From Bacteroidales bacterium (GTDB lineage Bacteria; Bacteroidota; Bacteroidia; Bacteroidales; JAOZVK01), in NCBI GenBank assembly GCA_029938185.1, contig JAOZVK010000401.1:1-5507 (forward strand): 5,507 bases of DNA, in the 5' to 3' direction. The notes under the pieces are model-generated. The model worked only from the letters and a program-made list of their open reading frames with translations, searched no databases and was not told where the DNA came from. Numbering within the stretch: the first letter of the stretch is position 1; every line of letters starts with the position of its first letter. This document shows, piece by piece, positions 1-5,463 of the stretch. A program made the translations under genes and the position numbers.

Positions 1-16
1 CGTTTATTATATATCT

Positions 17-48
17 TGCGTAAGCAACATTAAATAGGTCGAAGACCT
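17..48 (-). repeat. 32-bp 3'-end hairpin element, copy 1
   Basis: This copy differs from the one at 2862-2893 at only two positions (35 and 41). Its inner edge is two bases past the permease stop codon. On the minus strand the sequence begins with a 5-bp stem, AGGTC (44-48) pairing with GACCT (36-40), closed by a TTC loop. It continues with ATTTAATG and the conserved GTTGCTTACGCA. The stem is intact in both copies and one of the two differences is in the loop, which favours an RNA-level role. It may be a weak intrinsic terminator or a 3'-end stability element. The T-run is interrupted here (ATTT), so termination is less convincing than at copy 2. Confidence 0.7.
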
Positions 49-50
49 TA

Positions 51-1337
51 CTATATATTTTTGCTTTCTTCAACAAACTCATATCCTATACTTTCAACTT
101 TTTGTTTTATTACATTAATATCAATATTATCACCTTCGATAATAACTTTTTGGTTTAATAAATCAACATTAACATTTTTTATACCATCAAGTAAATTAAG
201 ATTTTTTTCTACATTCATTTTACAATGATTACATGTCATTCCTTTAACAATAACTGTTTTAGTATTCATAGAATTTAGTTTTTGGTTCAATAAAACTTTT
301 TTTGATTTTTTGATTGAATAATATTTAACGATATACGCATTTATTATTAAGCCCAATAATACTATACTTGATGCTATTTTAAACCATTGTGGTAAAATTT
401 CATGATTATGTACTATTGCTTCATTGTTTAGCCCCTGTATCATAAACCATTCGCTTGGTAGAAATGTGTTTATAAGTGTTCCAAATATTAAAGCTCCAGA
501 TATAATTGAAAATAAATATGCATATAGAGTTTTTTTGCCCATCACATTGTTTATTACTGTAATTGTTGCAGCATTTGTAGCAGGTCCTGCCATTAGAAAC
601 ACTAAAGCTGCTCCTGGCGATAAACCTTTTATCATTAGCATTGCAGCAATTGGTACAGAACCAGTTGCACAAACATAAAGGGGGATAGCAGCAATCAAAA
701 CAATCAACATACTTAAAAAATCGTTTCCAACAAAATTTATGAAAAAATCATTTGGAATAAGTACTGAAATAACCGAAGCTAATAATAATCCAATTATAAG
801 CCATTTAGAAATATCTTGCAAAAATTCAACAAAAGCATAGCGCAACATTTCTATAAACTTATTCTTTTTATTGCCTGTTTCACTTTCGTTGATTATACTA
901 TTTTGGACAGAGCTATCTGCTTCATTTTTTATTATTGAGTTTGTAAAAACTCCTCCTACTACACCTGTAATCAATGCAATAAAAATTCTAATAATTGCAA
1001 AAGGTAGACCTAATAATGAATAACTTACAAGTATAGAGTCGATTCCAGTTTGTGGAGTGGATATTAAAAATGAGATTGAAGCACCTTTTGAAGCACCACT
1101 TTTATAAAATGAAATACCTGTCGGTATTACACCACAAGAACACAAAGGTAGCGGTATACCCAAAAGTGTTGCAGCTATTACTGAACGCAAGTTCTTTTTC
1201 CCCATGTATTTATTTATTTTATCTCTGGGAAAAGCAACATGTAAAATTCCTGCAAATAAAAAGCCCAAAAGCAAATATGGTGACATTTCGTTCAGAATAT
1301 TAAAAAAATCGCTTATGAAGTTTAATATATAGTTCAT
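51..1337 (-). CDS. SO_0444/YraQ-type (DUF318) metal efflux permease with C-terminal HMA domain
   Basis: The 428-residue product is an inner-membrane permease expected to export a soft metal, most likely Cu and/or Zn. It shows the internal two-fold pattern of the DUF318 permease family. The first half carries P-L-C-S-C-G-V-I-P at residues 64-72 and S-T-P-Q-T-G at 93-98. The second half carries Y-V-C-A-T-G-S-V-P at 221-229 and A-G-P-A-T-N at 250-255. I count about eight or nine hydrophobic segments. The poorly conserved loop at 136-160 is polar. A His-containing loop (H310, H312) precedes the last helix (about 320-338). Residues 358-425 form an HMA domain with G-M-T-C-N-H-C at 366-372. The paired cysteines plus the HMA domain fit the Cu/Zn exporter SO_0444 better than the methylarsenite permease ArsP. 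The ATG start has no Shine-Dalgarno sequence, and its leader is T-rich on this strand. No metal-responsive regulator lies beside it in the window. The family call is strong; the metal is inferred. Confidence 0.93.
   Translation of the reverse strand: MNYILNFISDFFNILNEMSPYLLLGFLFAGILHVAFPRDKINKYMGKKNLRSVIAATLLGIPLPLCSCGVIPTGISFYKSGASKGASISFLISTPQTGIDSILVSYSLLGLPFAIIRIFIALITGVVGGVFTNSIIKNEADSSVQNSIINESETGNKKNKFIEMLRYAFVEFLQDISKWLIIGLLLASVISVLIPNDFFINFVGNDFLSMLIVLIAAIPLYVCATGSVPIAAMLMIKGLSPGAALVFLMAGPATNAATITVINNVMGKKTLYAYLFSIISGALIFGTLINTFLPSEWFMIQGLNNEAIVHNHEILPQWFKIASSIVLLGLIINAYIVKYYSIKKSKKVLLNQKLNSMNTKTVIVKGMTCNHCKMNVEKNLNLLDGIKNVNVDLLNQKVIIEGDNIDINVIKQKVESIGYEFVEESKNI
63..266 (-). other. 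HMA (heavy-metal-associated) domain fused to the permease
   Basis: Residues 358-425 of the permease read as a complete ferredoxin-like HMA module. A beta strand (T-V-I-V-K) leads into G-M-T-C-N-H-C, followed by an amphipathic helix, the turn L-D-G-I-K-N-V-N-V-D, the strand K-V-I-I-E-G, and a closing helix ending I-G-Y-E-F. C369 and C372 are the expected Cu(I) or Zn(II) ligands. A Lys-rich linker (about 340-355) joins the module to the last helix and places it on the cytoplasmic side by the positive-inside rule. It is likely to deliver metal to the channel or to act as a metal-sensing lid. An in-frame ATG at 267-269 lies directly before it. Confidence 0.9.
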
Positions 1338-1374
1338 TAAATTAAAAAGTTAAAAAACTAAAAGTTAAAAGTTT
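1338..1374. repeat. Degenerate A-rich tandem array upstream of the permease
   Basis: The plus strand reads as imperfect 6-9 bp units of the form TTAAAAAG, TTAAAAAAC, TAAAAG, TTAAAAG. This is the leader just before the permease start. It also contains an inverted pair, AAAAACT (1353-1359) with AGTTTTT (1370-1376), separated by 10 bases, which would give only a weak A/T hairpin in the transcript. I see no convincing Bacteroidota promoter (TAnnTTTG with TTTG upstream) in it. Confidence 0.5.
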
Positions 1375-1458
1375 TTGTCATCACTTGAAAAACAATCTAT
1401 ACTAAATTAGGTTAAGAATTTTACTTTTATAAAAATATTATAAGCTATTAATCATAAT

Positions 1459-1490
1459 ATTGTATAATTGTATCATTGAACCATTGAAAG
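1459..1490. repeat. Four degenerate 8-bp tandem units
   Basis: The plus strand divides exactly into ATTGTATA, ATTGTATC, ATTGAACC and ATTGAAAG: four 8-bp units that share ATTG at the same phase, with drifting second halves. It lies in the non-coding gap between the 393-residue gene and the permease. It resembles a decayed short tandem repeat. No function can be read from it. Confidence 0.55.
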
Positions 1491-1499
1491 TATATTATT

Positions 1500-1542
1500 A
1501 AAAATAAGATGTTAAAAAATTATTGTATAATTTCTTATTTTT
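1500..1542 (-). terminator. Possible A/T-rich hairpin downstream of the 393-residue gene
   Basis: A perfect 10-bp inverted repeat, AAAAATAAGA (1500-1509) with TCTTATTTTT (1533-1542), encloses 23 bases. A second inverted pair, AAATTAT (1517-1523) with ATAATTT (1527-1533), is nested almost inside it and shares one base. Read on the minus strand, the outer stem lies a little over 100 bases past the stop of the 393-residue gene and ends in a T-run. It is placed to act as a terminator, but the stem is almost entirely A/T and the loop is long. In such AT-rich DNA it could be chance. Confidence 0.3.
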
Positions 1543-1586
1543 TTAAATAGAATATTTTATAAATAACTTAATTTTAAGGTACAAAC

Positions 1587-1621
1587 CAATTAGTAATTCG
1601 TAATTATTAATTCGTAACTTA
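1587..1621. repeat. Five degenerate 7-bp tandem units
   Basis: The plus strand divides into CAATTAG, TAATTCG, TAATTAT, TAATTCG and TAACTTA. TAATTCGTAA occurs exactly twice, at 1594-1603 and 1608-1617. The array begins about 28 bases past the stop of the 393-residue gene. It is the third short-period array in the same 311-bp gap, and its unit is unrelated to the other two. Confidence 0.55.
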
Positions 1622-1648
1622 ATCAATTTATGTCTTAATACAGTAGTC

Positions 1649-2830
1649 TTATTTTTTTTGCTTTTTCTGTTTTTTACCTTTAGCAACAACTTTTACTTTG
1701 GTGCCTGGTTTCACATCTTCCAAAACAGTATAGCCATATTCGTCAGTTGTTAATACAACTTTTTTTCCATCATATTTAACAGTTACAGTAGCATTTGCAA
1801 CAATTTCGTCTTTATTATCAACAACTTTAAAGCGCATATTGTGCTTTGATGGTGGTGGTTCTACTACAACTTCTGGAAGCTGAATCACTATTAAATATTC
1901 GTCTTCATCTTTTTGACAAATAAAATTATTTATATTTATTTCATCATTATTATCCAACTGAAATGTTTTAATTTCTGTATCAAGTTTGATACGTTTTAAG
2001 AAAAACTCACCATTTTCATTTGTAGTTTCTTTAATCTCTTTTTCATTGTATTTTATATAAAATAGTTCATTTGGCAATATTTCGTTATTAGAGTTAATTA
2101 CTTTAAATTTCATATCAACTCTTCTAATAACTTTAACAGTATATGTTCCATGCTCATAACAGGTGTATGTCTGAATATCTAAGGGAACATTATTTTCTAT
2201 TTCGTATGCTTTTACAAATGTATCAACTTTGACATTCTCAACAACAATCATTGCATCTTCATTGGATTTGTGTATTTCTTTTTTTCCTTCAAACTCAAAA
2301 CAGACTTCGGCATTTGGTGCAGGAGTTTCATCATCGTTATATACAATGTTGAAATTCATAGATACCTTAATTGCATTAATAATTTTGTCGAGAAGACCTT
2401 TTTCGGCTCCAGGAATATCAGACAAAAATCCCCATTGCGAAAGAACTACGTTATCACCTTTGCTACTTCTAATTACATGAATGTCATCAATATTTGGAAT
2501 TTCTATACATTTATATAAAAAGCCTATTAATGTTTTGTCTTCAAATTCTTTTGCAGCATTTAATAATTTTTTAATACTAACACTAAGTTTTTCTTTTGCA
2601 ATACTTTGTTCTTCTTTACTTAGTTTTTTAATATTAATAACGGTTCCATTATATTCTGTCATCCAAGTTATTTTTCTACCCCCATCCATTATTACGGGTT
2701 CTGCAAAAATCCGATATTCTTTACCTGATTCAAAAGTCCTTTTTAGTTGATTAAATCTGTTTTTTGAGCTTTCAGGGCTTCCGAGTCCATATCTTACATC
2801 AATAAGTTCTTTTGATACAATAGGTTTCAT
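1649..2830 (-). CDS. Soluble modular protein: conserved N-terminal domain plus three Ig/prealbumin-like repeats
   Basis: This 393-residue protein is a shorter paralogue of the 745-residue product just upstream; its function is unknown. The N-terminal domain (1-150) shares with that paralogue the landmarks R-F-x-Q-L-K (25-30), F-A-E-P (42-45), W56, L-S-x-x-E-Q (70-75), C-I-E-I-P (108-112) and W-G-F-x-S-D (133-138). Two full beta-rich repeats follow at about 155-236 and 238-317. Each has a strand, a gapped V/I-x-Y/F-x-x-K/E pair, a T-x-x-x-G/A turn, and a late Cys (C224, C305) followed by an aromatic. A Pro-rich linker (E-P-P-P, 324-327) leads to a third repeat (331-384) that stops before the Cys strand and ends in a Lys-rich tail (385-393). 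There is no signal peptide or membrane helix, so it should be cytoplasmic. It starts 61 bases after the paralogue's stop and is probably co-transcribed. The ATG has no Shine-Dalgarno sequence, but its Met-Lys start aligns with the paralogue's. Confidence 0.88.
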   Translation of the reverse strand: MKPIVSKELIDVRYGLGSPESSKNRFNQLKRTFESGKEYRIFAEPVIMDGGRKITWMTEYNGTVINIKKLSKEEQSIAKEKLSVSIKKLLNAAKEFEDKTLIGFLYKCIEIPNIDDIHVIRSSKGDNVVLSQWGFLSDIPGAEKGLLDKIINAIKVSMNFNIVYNDDETPAPNAEVCFEFEGKKEIHKSNEDAMIVVENVKVDTFVKAYEIENNVPLDIQTYTCYEHGTYTVKVIRRVDMKFKVINSNNEILPNELFYIKYNEKEIKETTNENGEFFLKRIKLDTEIKTFQLDNNDEININNFICQKDEDEYLIVIQLPEVVVEPPPSKHNMRFKVVDNKDEIVANATVTVKYDGKKVVLTTDEYGYTVLEDVKPGTKVKVVAKGKKQKKQKK

Positions 2831-2861
2831 TTGTTATATGTTTTAGATTTTAAAAAAAATA

Positions 2862-2893
2862 TGCGTAAGCAACATTAAAAAGGTCAAAGACCT
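2862..2893 (-). repeat. 32-bp 3'-end hairpin element, copy 2 (terminator-like)
   Basis: This copy is 30/32 identical to 17-48. It overlaps the last two bases of the TAG stop codon of the 745-residue gene. On the minus strand it reads AGGTC, loop TTT, GACCT, then TTTTAATG, so a 5-bp stem runs straight into a T-rich tract like a short intrinsic terminator. The conserved GTTGCTTACGCA follows. It sits between two genes likely to be co-transcribed, so it could attenuate expression of the downstream 393-residue gene or act as a processing site. Confidence 0.7.
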
Positions 2894-5129
2894 ATTTTGG
2901 ACAAAATATTTTATATATCCATCTTGTTTTGTTGTTAATTCCAATCGCTTCAACAGTTATAAGACTGTCTGAACTACTAAAATTAACATATGATATTTTA
3001 TTATTTGTTACAGGTTTATTAGTTGTAAAAATTAATGTTTTTTCGGACATTTCAGATGGTCGTCCATTATAAATATTTAGTTTGTCGGGTAATTGATACA
3101 TATTATAAAATAACTTAAATTTACCCTTAGCTTTTTTTAGATAATAAACTTTTATTGTTGTTCCAAAGCCTCCAGATTCTGTCATTGAACCGCAAGGAAT
3201 TGGTATTTCCGAAACATCAAATGATTTATTTTTTGATAAATATATAATTTTTTCTTCAACATTTGTAAATTCTGTAATTAAATTTTTATAATCAGTTGAT
3301 TTTATTGTTGCTTTTATTAATACTCCGTCAGGAATATCTTTAAATATTGCTTTACCTTCCGAGTTACATTTTATACTATCTTTTTTGCTATTATATTCTA
3401 AAACAACAACTGCACCACTTATAGGTTGCTTTGTTTCGTCATCAAGTATTATTATCTTATTTGTTTTTTCAACTATAATTGGCTCTACAACAGTATCTTT
3501 TGCAATAGTATCGCTATTTACAATAACAAGTGGAGGAAATAATATTGGTTTTAGAAAAAAGCCTAATAAAATCAATAATACCAAAATTAAAGGAACTAAC
3601 CACCACCATATTGGTTTTTTTTCTTTTGCAAGTATAATTTGATGAAATTCGCTTTTATTTTTACATTCAAATTCATTCTCAAATTTTTTGGTGTTATAAT
3701 CAATAGTAGTTTTGATATTTGTACCAACACTTATATTTTTCAAAGTAACAATACCACTAGTATTAGTTATATGTTCGTGGTTTTCGCCATCATATTGAAA
3801 ATTTATAACAGTATTGTCAATTGGATTTTTTTTAGAATCTACAATCTGAAACTGTATTGTAGATAAAGAATGAAGTATTACAGTTTCGGGTTCGGGTTCT
3901 ACTGGTCTCTTACCAACAAGTTTATAAATAGTTTTGTTTATCTTGCAAATATGACTTTGAAGTTCAATTGTTTCATTATCTATAACTTGATAACACTGCA
4001 CTTTTGTTCCTGCTTCTATTTCCGATAAGATAATATTTCCATTAACATTACTTGTCTTATGAAGTTCTCCTTTATTAACAAATTTTATTTGAGCACCTTC
4101 AATAGGTTCATCATTATTATCTACTACCAAAAAACGCATTGAGACTTTTGGTTGCGAACCTATATATTTATATTCGTTTTGATTTAGACTACATGTAAAC
4201 AGCTGTGTATCACCATTGTCCTGAAAACATTGTACATCTGTTTTGATTGAAATATCTTCAAGAATAATTTTTCCTGCTGAATCGGTTATTTTTTGAATTT
4301 CTTCATCTTGATATTTAAAAGTAACTCTTGCATGTGGAATTGCATTTCCTTTGTTGTCTGAAAAAACAAAGTTCATATCAGTTGTTGGTACTCCAATTCT
4401 GAAAAAGTAATCGTTTCTATCGTCACATAGATAGTTGTGAATATTTTCTTTTTCGTTGTTATTTATTTGATATGCATATATTTTTGTAAAAAAAGAAACG
4501 TCTTCAATAAAAATTTTACCATCTTTATTTGTAATTGCATCAAATGTTTCGCCATCGTTTTCAATAAAAATACGTTCACTCGAAGCTGTTTTATTATTTG
4601 TGTAAATGGCTTTTACTGAAATTGTTGCTACTTTCAAAGGTATTAAACCTTTAATCAAGCCCGATTTTGCATGAAAATCATCAGATGTAAATCCCCAACG
4701 AATAATTACAAAATTTTTAACACCATCGGCTTGTTTTATTACATATATATCGTTATAGTCAGGAATTTCTATACAAGAATCTATTAATTCAAATAAATCT
4801 CCATGACTTCCCGAAATTTTACCATTGCTAATTTCTAAGTGCTTTATAGCAGCTTTATATAATTTATTGACTTGTGTTTTTAATCTTCCTTTTGCTTTTT
4901 CTTGTTCATTTTCGCTCAACTCCGAAAATCTTATTATATCACCTTCAAACGATGTATACCAAGCTACATTTTGTCCTCCGGCTGGCGATGGTTCTGCAAA
5001 TACACAATATTCTTTATTTTTTTCAAATAATTTTTTAAGCTGTGTAAATCTTTTGATATTTTCGCTTGACCCTTGCGAAAAAACTGGTCTTATGGTTGAA
5101 ATATCAGTAGTTGTAATAAGTTGTTTCAT
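2892..5129 (-). CDS. Single-pass membrane protein with conserved N-terminal domain, five Ig/prealbumin-like repeats and a C-terminal beta-domain
   Basis: I do not recognise this 745-residue protein by name. Residues 1-155 are the N-terminal domain shared with the 393-residue paralogue: R-F-T-Q-L-K (27-32), F-A-E-P (44-47), W57, L-S-E-N-E-Q (71-76), C-I-E-I-P (119-123), W-G-F-T-S-D (145-150). Beta-rich repeats of about 75-80 residues lie at roughly 166-247, 251-324, 329-406 and 423-501. They resemble SpaA/CnaB or carboxypeptidase-regulatory folds, and each has a late Cys (C235, C313, C395, C489). One membrane helix (507-526) starts with I-W-W-W. A fifth repeat (556-632) lacks the Cys. A C-terminal domain (641-745) has G-G-F-G (653-656), Y-N-M-Y-Q-L-P-D (675-682) and a final W-I-Y-K-I-F-C-P. 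There is no signal peptide, and the Lys-rich stretch (502-505) before the helix predicts N-in/C-out. The product may be a scaffold or transmembrane sensor, which is inference. No catalytic motif is visible. Confidence 0.9.
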   Translation of the reverse strand: MKQLITTTDISTIRPVFSQGSSENIKRFTQLKKLFEKNKEYCVFAEPSPAGGQNVAWYTSFEGDIIRFSELSENEQEKAKGRLKTQVNKLYKAAIKHLEISNGKISGSHGDLFELIDSCIEIPDYNDIYVIKQADGVKNFVIIRWGFTSDDFHAKSGLIKGLIPLKVATISVKAIYTNNKTASSERIFIENDGETFDAITNKDGKIFIEDVSFFTKIYAYQINNNEKENIHNYLCDDRNDYFFRIGVPTTDMNFVFSDNKGNAIPHARVTFKYQDEEIQKITDSAGKIILEDISIKTDVQCFQDNGDTQLFTCSLNQNEYKYIGSQPKVSMRFLVVDNNDEPIEGAQIKFVNKGELHKTSNVNGNIILSEIEAGTKVQCYQVIDNETIELQSHICKINKTIYKLVGKRPVEPEPETVILHSLSTIQFQIVDSKKNPIDNTVINFQYDGENHEHITNTSGIVTLKNISVGTNIKTTIDYNTKKFENEFECKNKSEFHQIILAKEKKPIWWWLVPLILVLLILLGFFLKPILFPPLVIVNSDTIAKDTVVEPIIVEKTNKIIILDDETKQPISGAVVVLEYNSKKDSIKCNSEGKAIFKDIPDGVLIKATIKSTDYKNLITEFTNVEEKIIYLSKNKSFDVSEIPIPCGSMTESGGFGTTIKVYYLKKAKGKFKLFYNMYQLPDKLNIYNGRPSEMSEKTLIFTTNKPVTNNKISYVNFSSSDSLITVEAIGINNKTRWIYKIFCPK
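2895..3209 (-). other. C-terminal beta-rich domain of the 745-residue protein, predicted periplasmic
   Basis: Residues 641-745 show the pattern C-G...S-G-G-F-G-T-T...Y-N-M-Y-Q-L-P-D-K-L-N-I-Y-N-G...W-I-Y-K-I-F-C-P. From memory, a similar pattern (G-G-x-G, then Y-D-x-Y-x-I-P-D, then a terminal W-x-Y-x-x-x-C-P) recurs in secreted or surface beta-sandwich domains of Bacteroidota and Proteobacteria. I cannot confirm a family name. C646 near the start and C743 near the end could form a disulfide in the periplasm. The paralogue lacks this domain. Confidence 0.55.
3552..3611 (-). other. Single transmembrane helix within the 745-residue protein
   Basis: Residues 507-526 are an uninterrupted hydrophobic stretch that opens with I-W-W-W and contains L-V-P-L-I-L-V-L-L-I-L-L-G-F-F-L. 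K-E-K-K-P lies immediately before it, and a Pro-rich, weakly charged segment follows. The positive-inside rule places the 500-residue N-terminal part in the cytoplasm and the last 220 residues in the periplasm. Confidence 0.85.
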
Positions 5130-5185
5130 GTTAATCGAAAATGTTAAGTACTATGAAAATAAAAGTGTCGTTTTTATATAGTTAA

Positions 5186-5199
5186 TTTGAATATTCAAA
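5186..5199. promoter_or_regulatory. 14-bp perfect palindrome upstream of the 745-residue gene
   Basis: TTTGAATATTCAAA is a perfect inverted repeat centred about 63 bases upstream of the 745-residue gene's ATG, in the 82-bp gap. The position would suit a dimeric repressor or activator site. In DNA this AT-rich, one such palindrome per few kilobases is expected by chance. No regulator gene is present in the window to pair with it. Confidence 0.25.
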
Positions 5200-5211
5200 C
5201 AAACACTGGTA

Positions 5212-5463
5212 CTAGTTAATTATTATCTCATTCAACCAATTATTTACAATATATTTTCTATATGTCGTAAATGGTTCCTTGATATTTAAAAAATTTTTTA
5301 AATAATTTTTCAGTAAATCCCTATTAATAAGCTTATTACTTACTATTAAAGAGTTTGTAAATTGTTCAAAACCAACAAAAACATCTTTCCTTTCATCATT
5401 TAGCCATGTTCTATCCAATTTACATGTATTTTTATTCTTGTCTGTACGAACTGATATAAGCAC
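5212..5463 (-). CDS. Small hypothetical protein, GTG start, uncertain
   Basis: The product would be 83 residues, polar and mixed-charge, with aromatic-rich segments (V-F-V-G-F-E-Q-F at about 28-35; Y-R-K-Y-I-V-N-N-W-L near the end). I do not recognise a family. There is no signal peptide or membrane helix. The composition looks like a real folded protein rather than a shadow frame, and it is on the same strand as its neighbours, ending 82 bases before the 745-residue gene. Support is limited. The only start is GTG with no Shine-Dalgarno sequence. The frame stays open for seven more codons, reading K-T-F-V-W-V just before it, until a TAG at 5482-5484. It may be the 3' remnant of a longer gene broken by a stop or frameshift, with the rest outside the window. 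Confidence 0.4.
   Translation of the reverse strand: MLISVRTDKNKNTCKLDRTWLNDERKDVFVGFEQFTNSLIVSNKLINRDLLKNYLKNFLNIKEPFTTYRKYIVNNWLNEIIIN

Larger units (their letters stand above)
1338..1648. other. 311-bp non-coding gap between the 393-residue gene and the permease
   Basis: No credible ORF is present on either strand. The gap holds three degenerate short tandem arrays (1338-1374, 1459-1490, 1587-1621) and the hairpin at 1500-1542. It also has an 8-bp inverted repeat, AATATTAT (1434-1441) with ATAATATT (1454-1461). It must contain the permease promoter if that gene is transcribed independently, but I could not identify one. The 32-bp element found after the other two genes is absent here. Confidence 0.7.

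Noticed and set aside
424..678. Plus-strand ORF opposite the permease
   Set aside because: It lies wholly inside the permease gene on the other strand, and its protein sequence has no recognisable domain. It is a shadow of conserved permease codons.
51..1337. Arsenic permease ArsP as the identity of the permease
   Set aside because: It belongs to the same superfamily, but the P-L-C-S-C-G motif with a fused Cys-x-x-Cys HMA domain and the lack of any ars genes fit an SO_0444-type Cu/Zn exporter better.
17..2893. The two 32-bp direct repeats as the ends of a mobile element or attachment sites
   Set aside because: No recombinase or transposase lies between them, the enclosed genes are ordinary, and the placement at stop codons fits a 3'-end element better.
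1649..5129. Gram-positive pilin or adhesin (CnaB-type) interpretation of the repeat proteins
   Set aside because: There is no signal peptide, no LPxTG-type sorting motif, no sortase neighbour, and most repeats are predicted to be cytoplasmic.
4825..5181. Plus-strand ORF of 118 codons opposite the start of the 745-residue gene
   Set aside because: It is antisense to the conserved N-terminal domain, whose codons are confirmed by the paralogue. The Cys/Phe-rich product resembles no known protein.
5154..5203. Candidate Bacteroidota promoter for the 745-residue gene: TATTTTCA (5154-5161, minus strand) or TTTG boxes at 5196-5203 with TATATA near 5175
   Set aside because: Neither combination has both a TAnnTTTG and a TTTG element at the expected spacing of about 19-21 bases. 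Partial matches are easy to find in such AT-rich DNA.
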